A DNA stretch of 6,117 nucleotides from Clostridiales bacterium (GTDB lineage: Bacteria; Bacillota; Clostridia; Christensenellales; CAG-138): contig JAISXK010000014.1 in the NCBI GenBank assembly GCA_031270585.1, positions 1-6,117 of the forward strand, read 5' to 3'. A program made the position numbers and the translations under genes. Below are positions 1 to 5,350 of this stretch, one piece after another. Every line of letters begins with the position of its first letter. Positions within the stretch are counted from its first letter, which is position 1. The notes beneath the pieces were generated by a model that did no database searches, was not told the DNA's origin, and worked only from the letters and a program-made list of their open reading frames with translations.

Positions 1-36
1 TGTATTTGATTTGTTTTCACACATAAATTTTATACC

Positions 37-74
37 AAAAAACGGCCTTTCTCTACTGAAAGTGCCGCTTTTTT
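37..74 (+). terminator. Intrinsic terminator of an unseen upstream gene
   Basis: The stem CGGCCTTTC (43-51) pairs with GAAAGTGCCG (58-67): nine base pairs with one bulged T and a six-base loop. A six-T run follows at 69-74, and six A residues at 37-42 precede the stem, so it could work in both directions. No gene on the right reads leftward into it, so it most likely ends a plus-strand transcript entering from the left edge. Confidence 0.75.
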
Positions 75-93
75 GTTACTCTTTTTTTGTTAA

Positions 94-119
94 GGGGCTG
101 CCCATTTCTGGACAGCCCC
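94..119 (+). terminator. Second hairpin, possible back-up terminator
   Basis: GGGGCTG (94-100) pairs perfectly with CAGCCCC (113-119). After one mismatch the stem continues with CCA/TGG (102-104 and 109-111) around a four-base loop. ATTTTG follows at 122-127, a short and imperfect U-tract. A seven-T run (82-88) lies just before the hairpin. It sits 20 bases after the first terminator's T-run and may act as a second terminator in tandem. Efficiency cannot be judged from sequence. Confidence 0.5.
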
Positions 120-146
120 AGATTTTGTTACACCGACTCGATTTCA

Positions 147-196
147 GTCTCTAATGTGTCCAAGTCTCCAATGCCCGAAACTGGACACTTGGAGAC
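147..196. repeat. Inverted repeat with tandem 8-mer arms
   Basis: The left arm is GTGTCCAA followed by GTCTCCAA (156-171). The right arm is CTGGACAC followed by TTGGAGAC (181-196). The arms pair at 13 of 16 positions around a nine-base spacer. A related unit, GTCTCTAA, lies just upstream at 147-154. Because each arm carries two near-identical units, the halves can pair in more than one register, giving alternative hairpins. The inner set, CCAAGTCTCCA (160-170) with TGGACACTTGG (182-192), pairs at 10 of 11. Function is unknown; operator, RNA structure or remnant of repetitive coding sequence are all possible. Confidence 0.6.
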
Positions 197-245
197 CCAA
201 GGAACTAACCCTCTCCCCGCTGTTTTTTGCAGCACCGACCCGAAA

Positions 246-272
246 GACGTATCAGATGTGTCAGACGTATCA
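246..272. repeat. Three tandem 9-mer direct repeats
   Basis: GACGTATCA (246-254), GATGTGTCA (255-263) and GACGTATCA (264-272) are contiguous; the first and third are identical and the middle differs at two positions. In the plus frame of the short open frame at 87-287 they read Asp-Val-Ser three times. Such triplets can arise by slippage in coding or non-coding DNA. Confidence 0.7.
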
Positions 273-290
273 GGCTATCGACCCTGATAC
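267..290. repeat. 8-bp inverted repeat around an 8-bp spacer
   Basis: GTATCAGG (267-274) and CCTGATAC (283-290) are perfect inverted arms separated by eight bases (275-282). The left arm overlaps the last 9-mer direct repeat, so the right arm can also pair with the GTATCAG at 249-255. No T-run follows, so it does not look like a terminator. Arm and spacer lengths are compatible with a dimeric operator or a tyrosine-recombinase core site, but nothing nearby supports either. Confidence 0.6.
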
Positions 291-339
291 ATAGCGTCTA
301 AACTCTCATGAAGCTAACGTTTAAAAATGTGAAACCCGC

Positions 340-369
340 TTGCCTATTGAAGGAAAGTGTGGTTATATT
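340..369 (+). promoter_or_regulatory. Candidate sigma-70 type promoter for the kinase
   Basis: TTGCCT (340-345) matches the -35 consensus at four of six positions, and TATATT (364-369) matches the -10 at five of six, with an 18-base spacer. Initiation would fall near 376, giving a leader of about 65 bases. It is the best pair I found in the AT-rich stretch before the kinase, but several other AT-rich hexamers are close by. I found no convincing catabolite-response element. Confidence 0.35.
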
Positions 370-429
370 TTTATAGCGCATATTTATTCAAATACCCATT
401 TCAAAAATAAAACGCAGCTATGCACATGC

Positions 430-436
430 AGGGGGG
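430..436 (+). promoter_or_regulatory. Ribosome binding site fixing the kinase start at 441
   Basis: AGGGGGG ends four bases before the ATG at 441. The two in-frame ATGs further upstream (420 and 426) have no purine-rich site in front of them, and this run lies inside the reading frame they would open. The 441 start is therefore preferred. Confidence 0.6.
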
Positions 437-440
437 CCGT

Positions 441-2054
441 ATGCAAAAAACTACGGAAGCTATTTGGCAAGGCAAAACCATACTTGGAATAGAGTTTGGC
501 TCAACACGCATCAAATCGGTATTGACGGATGAAAACCTCAAACCCATTGCAACGGGCAACCACGAATGGGAAAACCGGCTGGAAAACAACATTTGGACAT
601 ACCGGCTGGAGGACGTATGGGCGGGTATGCAGGCAAGCTTTTCAGAGCTTGCAACGGCGGTGCGGGAAGGCTTTAATGCGGAACTGCGCACGGTGGGCGC
701 AATTGGCGTTTCCGCCATGATGCACGGGTTTTTGGCGTTTGATAAAAACGACGGGCAATTGGCGCAGTTTCGCACCTGGCGCAATACCGTTACGGAAGAA
801 GCGGCGGAGAAGCTCACGGCGTATTTTGGGTTTAATATACCGCAGCGGTGGAGCATTGCGCACCTGCACCAGGCAATATTGAACAAAGAAAGCCATGTGC
901 GTGATATCGCCTATCTCACCACGCTGGCGGGCTATGTGCATTGGCGGCTAACGGGCGAAAAGGCGGTGGGCGTTTGCGACGCTTCGGGCATGTTCCCTAT
1001 CGACAGCATGAAAAATACCTTCCACGCAGGCATGCTGCGGCAGTATGATGAACTGATAGCGGGTGAGGGCTTCGGCTGGAAGATAGAAGATATATTACCC
1101 CAGGTAAAAAACGCCGGGGAACCGGCAGGCAAGCTTACGCCGCAGGGGGCAAGGCTGCTCGATCCTTTTGGCAAACTGGCGGCCGGCATACCGTTTTGCC
1201 CGCCGGAGGGCGACGCCGGCACGGGTATGGTGGCCACCAACAGCGTGGCGGAACGCACGGGCAATGTTTCCGCAGGCACATCCATATTCGCCATGCTGGT
1301 GCTGGAAAAGCCGCTCTCTCATGTGTATCCAGAGATCGACATGGTGACGACGCCGACGGGAAGACCCGTGGCCATGGTGCACTGCAACAACTGCACATCG
1401 GATTTGGACGCGTGGGTGCGCCTTTTTGGCGAGGCGGCGGGGGCGCTGGGCGCGCCTGTCGCCAAGGATGCGCTTTACGCAACGCTATATAATAAAGCCT
1501 TTGAAGGCGAGTGCGATTGCGGGGGGCTGCTTACATATAACTTTTTCGCGGGCGAGCATATTACCGGGCTGGAGGAGGGCAGGCCGCTGCTCGCGCGGAT
1601 GCCCGACAGCCGCTTTACGGTGGCAAACCTGATGCGCGCGCTGCTGTTTTCCGCGTTGGGCACGCTGAAGATCGGCATGGATATCTTAACGGAAGAAGAG
1701 CATGTGCGGGTGCGGCAGTTGGTGGGCCATGGAGGGTTTTTTAAAACTGGAGACGTGGGCCAGCGTATGATAGCGGGGGCGCTTGGCGCGCCCGTTGCCG
1801 TGATGCGCTCCGCCGGGGAAGGCGGCGCGTGGGGTATAGCCATACTCGCGGCCTATATGCTTGCAAGGCAGACAGGTGAAAAAGCGGATAGAAACATCCC
1901 GCTGGAAGAGTACCTGGAAAAGCGCGTGTTTGCGGGAGACGCGGGCTTGCGGGCAGAGCCAGATGACGAGGTTATGAAAAGCTTTGCGGTTTATATTAAG
2001 CGCTATAAGCGCGGGCTTGAAATTGAAAAGGCGGCAATTGCCTGTTTAACATAA
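441..2054 (+). CDS. FGGY-family carbohydrate kinase, xylulokinase-like
   Basis: Predicted cytosolic ATP-dependent sugar kinase of the FGGY/ASKHA fold, 537 residues from the preferred start. The N-terminal domain has the phosphate-1 loop GIEFGSTRIK (16-25), with Glu18 where most family members have Asp. It is followed by a substrate-side MMHG (93-96), like the QMHG of xylulokinases. Asp258 in PPEGDAGTGM fits the catalytic base. Phosphate-2 is GNVSAGTS (274-281). The C-terminal domain carries the adenosine-binding GHGGFFKTGDVGQRM (429-443) and GEGGAWGIA (459-467). The C-terminal YKRGLEIEKAA is typical of the family. Overall it looks like the uncharacterised branch related to bifidobacterial xylulokinase; this is from recollection, not a search. 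Expected chemistry is phosphorylation of a ketopentose such as xylulose, but ribulose or another sugar cannot be excluded. No isomerase, epimerase or sugar transporter is adjacent to fix the substrate. It appears monocistronic, with terminators upstream and a convergent operon downstream. Confidence 0.88.
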   Translation: MQKTTEAIWQGKTILGIEFGSTRIKSVLTDENLKPIATGNHEWENRLENNIWTYRLEDVWAGMQASFSELATAVREGFNAELRTVGAIGVSAMMHGFLAFDKNDGQLAQFRTWRNTVTEEAAEKLTAYFGFNIPQRWSIAHLHQAILNKESHVRDIAYLTTLAGYVHWRLTGEKAVGVCDASGMFPIDSMKNTFHAGMLRQYDELIAGEGFGWKIEDILPQVKNAGEPAGKLTPQGARLLDPFGKLAAGIPFCPPEGDAGTGMVATNSVAERTGNVSAGTSIFAMLVLEKPLSHVYPEIDMVTTPTGRPVAMVHCNNCTSDLDAWVRLFGEAAGALGAPVAKDALYATLYNKAFEGECDCGGLLTYNFFAGEHITGLEEGRPLLARMPDSRFTVANLMRALLFSALGTLKIGMDILTEEEHVRVRQLVGHGGFFKTGDVGQRMIAGALGAPVAVMRSAGEGGAWGIAILAAYMLARQTGEKADRNIPLEEYLEKRVFAGDAGLRAEPDDEVMKSFAVYIKRYKRGLEIEKAAIACLT

Positions 2055-2078
2055 CAGGGTGAAAGCTAAAGAGGGATT

Positions 2079-2121
2079 CGTTCTCAAAAATCTATTGATT
2101 TATAAAGTTGTTTTAAGAACG
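2079..2121. repeat. AT-rich inverted repeat in the convergent intergenic region
   Basis: CGTTCTCAAAA (2079-2089) and TTTTAAGAACG (2111-2121) pair at 10 of 11 positions. On the minus-strand transcript the single mismatch becomes a G-U wobble, so the stem is continuous in that direction. The loop is 21 bases and contains a smaller AAATC/GATTT stem. It may help end transcripts of the operon or the kinase, but the long loop makes this uncertain. Confidence 0.4.
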
Positions 2122-2134
2122 CCATACTTGCGCC

Positions 2135-2167
2135 GGGTGCGCCGAAAGCCGTGACTTTGGCGCACCC
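2135..2167. terminator. Strong hairpin between convergent genes
   Basis: GGGTGCGCC (2135-2143) pairs perfectly with GGCGCACCC (2159-2167). After one bulged G the stem continues with AAAG/CTTT (2145-2148 and 2155-2158) around a six-base loop, giving 13 pairs in all. It lies seven bases beyond the stop of the minus-strand kinase-like gene and about 80 bases beyond the sugar kinase stop. No good T-run follows on either strand, so it may act as a barrier or 3' end stabiliser, not a classical terminator. Confidence 0.6.
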
Positions 2168-2174
2168 ACGCCGT

Positions 2175-2795
2175 TTATCGCGTCTTAAGGCGCACATATT
2201 TTTGTATCAGCTCTACGCAGTTTTCATGGCCCAGCTTATGGCTGTTGAGGCACAAATCGTAATTGCCCGCGTCCTGCCAGGACTGGCCGGTGAAGTAACG
2301 GTAATAGGACGCGCGGCGCTTATCGGTAAGTTGCACCAGCGCGTCGGACGCCCGCTCGCTGATATCGTTGCGTTGCATCAGTTCCCGCACGCATAACGCG
2401 TGCGGCGCGTGGATGCGGATGCGTACCACGTTGGGATAATCCCGCAGCACATAGTCCGCGCAGCGGCCGATAATCACGCAGGATTTCTGTTTGGCCAGTT
2501 CGCGGATAACCTGCGCCTGGTAGTTGAACAGGTTTTCATTGGAGATAAAGTCATTGCTGTCCGGCGGCAAAATGTTATCATTCTGTACACGCTTGGAGAT
2601 GCTCAGCAGCATCTTCAGGCTGGGGTTCTCATCCGCCTGCCCGAAGTATTGCTCATGGATGCCGCTCGCGTCCGAAGCGAGACGCAGGAGTTTTCGATCC
2701 AGATACTCCACACATAATGCCCTCGCGACGTCGTGCCCTATCTTTCTTCCGCCGCTGCCATAGCCGCGGGCGATGGTAATCACAATATGATCCAT
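2175..2795 (-). CDS. Cytidylate kinase-like family protein
   Basis: A 206-residue P-loop protein of the cytidylate kinase-like family (the group Pfam calls Cytidylate_kin2), probably cytosolic. The nucleotide-binding loop is ARGYGSGGRKIG (9-20), the variant of this family in which the usual GxxGxGK is replaced by YGSGGR. A second family block, CVIIGRCADYVLRD (106-119), precedes a beta strand, VRIRIHA. The C-terminal part has DKRRASYYRYFTG (158-170) and NYDLCLNS (178-185), both typical. True cytidylate kinase (cmk) phosphorylates CMP and dCMP; members of this branch are mostly uncharacterised, so the substrate is unknown. The start at 2795 is chosen because the homologous region begins there and AAAGGGG (2804-2810) precedes it by eight bases. 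A longer in-frame extension would run deep into livF. It is the last gene of the liv operon, 22 bases after livF. Confidence 0.85.
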   Translation of the reverse strand: MDHIVITIARGYGSGGRKIGHDVARALCVEYLDRKLLRLASDASGIHEQYFGQADENPSLKMLLSISKRVQNDNILPPDSNDFISNENLFNYQAQVIRELAKQKSCVIIGRCADYVLRDYPNVVRIRIHAPHALCVRELMQRNDISERASDALVQLTDKRRASYYRYFTGQSWQDAGNYDLCLNSHKLGHENCVELIQKYVRLKTR

Positions 2796-2803
2796 AATCC
2801 GGT

Positions 2804-2810
2804 CCCCTTT
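2804..2810 (-). promoter_or_regulatory. Ribosome binding site for the cytidylate kinase-like gene
   Basis: On the minus strand AAAGGGG lies eight bases before the ATG at 2795, inside the 22-base gap after livF. It supports the short start over the in-frame extension into livF. Confidence 0.6.
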
Positions 2811-2817
2811 CTCGGTT

Positions 2818-3522
2818 TTAAGCGCCAAGGTAAGCCCGGCGGACGCGATCATCCCGCAACAGGTCGGAAGCCTTGCCCTGCATGGAGATGGCGCCGGTCT
2901 CCAGCACATACGCGCGATCCGCGATGGAAAGAGCCATGCGCGCGTTCTGCTCCACCAGCAGTATGGTGATGCCCGCCGCGTGCAGCGTCCTGATGATGCC
3001 AAAAATTTCCTTGACCAGTATGGGCGAAAGCCCCATGCTGGGTTCATCCATCAGGAGCACTCTGGGATCGGTCATCAGCGCGCGCCCGGTGGCCAGCATC
3101 TGTTGCTCCCCTCCTGAAAGCGTGCCGGCGATCTGCCTGGCCCGCTCCTTCAGGCGCGGGAAGCGCGCATACACCTTCTCGCGGTTGGTCTCTACGCGCG
3201 CCTTATCTTTGAAGGTGATCGCGCCCATATCCAGATTTTCCGCCACAGTCATGCGTTGAAACACGCGCCGCCCCTCGGGCACGTGCGCCATGCCCAACGA
3301 AATGATTCTGGAGGGTTCCACGGTACGCAGGTTGTACTGATCATACCGGATCTCGCCCGATGTAGCAGTCTTAAGGCCGGTAACGGCATGCAGGATTGTG
3401 GTCTTACCCGCGCCGTTGGCGCCGATGAGCGATACCATCTCGCCATCGTTGACGGTGATGGAAATCCCTTTGATGGCGTGGATGGCGCCGTAATGGATGT
3501 GAAGATTTTTTATACTCAGCAT
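2818..3522 (-). CDS. livF: Branched-chain amino acid ABC transporter ATPase LivF
   Basis: A 234-residue ABC ATPase, the usual LivF length. On the cytosolic face it would pair with LivG to power import through LivH and LivM. Visible motifs are Walker A GANGAGKT (34-41), the LivF block HVPEGRRVFQRMTVAENL (80-97) containing the Q-loop glutamine, the signature LSGGEQQ (135-141), and Walker B VLLMDEPS (155-162). The switch position reads VEQN (190-193), with Gln192 where most ABC ATPases have His; as I recall this is usual for LivF proteins such as the E. coli one. The C-terminus RRAYLGA also matches the family. The start overlaps the end of livG by seven bases, and AGGAGG lies ten bases upstream, within livG. 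This arrangement favours coupled translation. Substrate specificity cannot be read from the ATPase. Confidence 0.95.
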   Translation of the reverse strand: MLSIKNLHIHYGAIHAIKGISITVNDGEMVSLIGANGAGKTTILHAVTGLKTATSGEIRYDQYNLRTVEPSRIISLGMAHVPEGRRVFQRMTVAENLDMGAITFKDKARVETNREKVYARFPRLKERARQIAGTLSGGEQQMLATGRALMTDPRVLLMDEPSMGLSPILVKEIFGIIRTLHAAGITILLVEQNARMALSIADRAYVLETGAISMQGKASDLLRDDRVRRAYLGA

Positions 3523-4313
3523 ATCGGTGTTTCCTCCTGTTCGCCAAGGTACGCCGCAATCACGCGCTCGTTCCTGGCGATTTCTTCGGGCAGGCCCTGC
3601 GCAATGGTTTCGCCATAATCAATCACGATGATGCGCTCACATATTTTCATGACCAGGCTCATATCATGCTCAATCAGAAGTATCGCGATATTGAACTTCT
3701 CGCGTATGATGCGGATACACTCCACCAGATCGGCGGTTTCGGTCGGGTTCATACCTGCGGCGGGCTCGTCCAAAAGGAGAACCTTCATATCTGTCGCCAG
3801 CGCGCGCGCGATCTCCAGCTTGCGTTGCTGGCCATAGGGCAGATTGGCGGCAATGGTGTGCGCCTTGTTTTCCATGGAAAACAAGCGCAGCAGGTCCAGT
3901 GCCTTTTCCTCAATCTCCTTTTCCTCGTTCCGGAAGTGTGACGAACGGAATATGGCGCTGAAGAAACCGTACCTGATATCCTTGGTAAAGGCGGTGAGCA
4001 CATTATCCCGCACTGTCATCTGTTTGAACAGGCGGATGTTCTGGAAGGTGCGCGCCACGCCGGCCGCTACGATCTGGTGGGTATACTTGCCGTTCATCTT
4101 CTTTCCTTCCATCCTGAAGTAGCCGTCGGTAGGCGGATACACGCCGGTTAAAAGGTTGAACACGGTTGTTTTACCCGCGCCGTTAGGGCCGATCAGCCCC
4201 ACCAGTTCGCCCTTGCGAAGTGAGAGGTTAAAGTCGCTTACAGCACACAGGCCGCCGAAACTGATGCCCATGTTGCGGACTTCCAGGATAGGGGTGTTCT
4301 CATTTGCGCTCAT
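3516..4313 (-). CDS. livG: Branched-chain amino acid ABC transporter ATPase LivG
   Basis: A 265-residue ABC ATPase, partner of LivF. Motifs are Walker A GPNGAGKT (42-49), the Q-loop region ARTFQNIRLF (87-96), the degenerate signature LPYGQQRKLEIARAL (158-172) characteristic of LivG, Walker B VLLLDEPAAGMNP (178-190) and the H-loop IEHDM (214-218). The C-terminus has the AAYLGE block. The start at 4313 is preferred over the in-frame codon 15 residues earlier for two reasons: its ATG overlaps the livM stop as ATGA, and a strong AAGGAGGAGG lies ten bases upstream. Hydrolysis by the LivG-LivF dimer would drive import of leucine, isoleucine, valine or related hydrophobic amino acids. The family assignment is firm; the actual ligand depends on an unseen binding protein. 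Confidence 0.95.
   Translation of the reverse strand: MSANENTPILEVRNMGISFGGLCAVSDFNLSLRKGELVGLIGPNGAGKTTVFNLLTGVYPPTDGYFRMEGKKMNGKYTHQIVAAGVARTFQNIRLFKQMTVRDNVLTAFTKDIRYGFFSAIFRSSHFRNEEKEIEEKALDLLRLFSMENKAHTIAANLPYGQQRKLEIARALATDMKVLLLDEPAAGMNPTETADLVECIRIIREKFNIAILLIEHDMSLVMKICERIIVIDYGETIAQGLPEEIARNERVIAAYLGEQEETPIC
3533..3538 (-). promoter_or_regulatory. Ribosome binding site for livF, inside livG
   Basis: AGGAGG on the minus strand lies ten bases before the livF ATG at 3522. It falls within the last codons of livG, consistent with translational coupling of the two ATPases. Confidence 0.75.
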
Positions 4314-5341
4314 GCCTTCGGTACCTCCTCCTTTTTGTCGAACAGGCGGGGAAGCCATTTTCGTATAGAGAACTCATATACCCCCAGCAATCCCGCAGGC
4401 CTGAAGATCATCACAAGAATGAGTACCACCGAATACACAAGCATGCGGTACTGTTCCGCCGCGCGCAGCAGTTCCGGCAAAACAGAGAGCACGATGGCCG
4501 CCACGACCGAGCCGGTAAGCGAGCCCATGCCGCCCAACACGACCATGATGACATAGTCTGTGGACTTGAGGAAGGAGAAATCGTTCTGGGAGAGCGTGCC
4601 CAGGCCGCGGAACGCGAAAATAGCGCCGGCAATGCCGGCAAACATAGCGGAAATAGTGAAGGTAAACACCTTGTAATAGGTATTGTTCAATCCCACGCTG
4701 CTCGCGGCGATATCGTCCTCACGAATAGCCATGATGGTGCGGCCGTACTTGCTGCGCACGAAGGAGAACATAACCACCACGCAAAGCGACGCGATCCAGA
4801 ACAGCACATAGACGTTGTTCATCACAGGAATGCCGATGAGAGCCTGGCCGGCCTGGCCTTGTGCCAAGCCCTTGCTGCCCGCGAACTTGAGGTTTTGGAT
4901 CAGCACGCGGATGATCTCGCCGAAACCCAGCGTGATGATGGCCAGGTAATCGCCCCTGAGACGCAGCGCCGGGATACCGACGAGTATACCAAACAGCGCC
5001 GCCATCAGCGCCCCCGCAGGCATACAGATGAGAAACAAGAGGATATCCGATCCCGGGCCAACTGTCAGTATGTTGGCCTGAAGCAGCGCCTTGGCTACGA
5101 GCGCGCTGGTGTACGCGCCTACCGCCATGAAGCCGGCATGCCCCAGGGTAAGCTGGCCCAGAAAGCCCATCGTTAAATTGAGACTGGTGACCATGATGAT
5201 CACATAGAAGCATTGTACGATGATACCGCGCACGTACATGGAGACGACGCCGCTTTCCATCAACAGCACCAGCAACGCGAACAGCGCCGCCAACGCAGCA
5301 AAGTTCAGTAAGGGAGCCTTTCGTTTTTCATTTTTCAACAT
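4310..5341 (-). CDS. livM: Branched-chain amino acid ABC transporter permease LivM
   Basis: A 343-residue polytopic inner-membrane permease of the BPD_transp_2 (LivH/LivM) type. After a short basic N-terminus (MLKNEKRK) come hydrophobic segments at about 11-30 and 38-55. The family block GQLTLGHAGFMAVGAYTSA follows at 62-80, then LRLRGDYLAIITLGFGEIIR (126-145), a cytosolic-loop type GRTIMAIREDDIAASSVGLN (200-219), and LGGMGSLTGS (269-278) ahead of the last membrane segments. It ends with a basic and acidic tail. It forms the channel with LivH. The start at 5341 lies seven bases after the livH stop; a modest AGGGCGG is two bases upstream. The in-frame start 22 residues earlier would overlap livH and adds non-family sequence. 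The stop overlaps the livG start. Confidence 0.94.
   Translation of the reverse strand: MLKNEKRKAPLLNFAALAALFALLVLLMESGVVSMYVRGIIVQCFYVIIMVTSLNLTMGFLGQLTLGHAGFMAVGAYTSALVAKALLQANILTVGPGSDILLFLICMPAGALMAALFGILVGIPALRLRGDYLAIITLGFGEIIRVLIQNLKFAGSKGLAQGQAGQALIGIPVMNNVYVLFWIASLCVVVMFSFVRSKYGRTIMAIREDDIAASSVGLNNTYYKVFTFTISAMFAGIAGAIFAFRGLGTLSQNDFSFLKSTDYVIMVVLGGMGSLTGSVVAAIVLSVLPELLRAAEQYRMLVYSVVLILVMIFRPAGLLGVYEFSIRKWLPRLFDKKEEVPKA
4324..4333 (-). promoter_or_regulatory. Strong ribosome binding site for livG, inside livM
   Basis: AAGGAGGAGG on the minus strand lies ten bases before the ATG at 4313. It is the strongest Shine-Dalgarno match seen here and decides the livG start. Its position inside the end of livM, with an ATGA stop-start overlap, points to coupled translation. 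Confidence 0.8.
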
Positions 5342-5343
5342 GG

Positions 5344-5350
5344 CCGCCCT
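5344..5350 (-). promoter_or_regulatory. Weak ribosome binding site for livM
   Basis: AGGGCGG on the minus strand overlaps the livH stop codon and ends two bases before the livM ATG. It is a poor and closely spaced match, so livM translation may depend largely on ribosomes finishing livH. Confidence 0.4.

Larger units (their letters stand above)
1..440. other. Non-coding leader region with terminators and repeats
   Basis: No convincing gene is visible in this 440-base stretch. An open frame at 87-287 starts with TTG inside a poly-T run, lies across the 94-119 hairpin and resembles no family I recognise. The stretch is visibly richer in A and T than the genes to its right. In order it holds an intrinsic terminator, a second hairpin, an inverted repeat built from 8-mers, a 9-mer direct-repeat block with an inverted repeat, and an AT-rich stretch (about 361-410) leading to the kinase start. 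The most economical reading is a boundary between an unseen gene on the left and the kinase promoter, possibly with debris of an old insertion. Confidence 0.6.

Noticed and set aside
308..345. Possible catabolite-response element or LacI-type operator around AACGTT and TGAAACCCGCTTG
   Set aside because: The central CG and the flanking TG..CA spacing do not fit the consensus; an extra base breaks the match, so I do not call a site.
420..440. Earlier start of the sugar kinase at 420 or 426
   Set aside because: Neither ATG has a ribosome binding site, and the G-rich run before 441 serves the later start.
1..440. Riboswitch, T-box, CRISPR or tRNA in the leader
   Set aside because: No T-box motif, clover-leaf, regularly spaced long repeats or known riboswitch core could be found; the repeats are short and irregular.
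401..1843. Several 95-161 codon minus-strand frames opposite the sugar kinase
   Set aside because: They are antisense shadows of a gene with intact FGGY motifs, and their Arg/Pro/Ser-rich products match nothing recognisable.
2796..3047. N-terminal extension of the cytidylate kinase-like protein
   Set aside because: The extra 84 residues lie out of frame within livF, look unlike any domain, and the internal ATG at 2795 has its own ribosome binding site.
4304..5176. Long 290-codon plus-strand open frame opposite livM
   Set aside because: It is antisense to a clear permease gene. Its product is a His/Gln/Arg/Asp-rich string with no family likeness, which is the usual reverse-frame image of hydrophobic codons.
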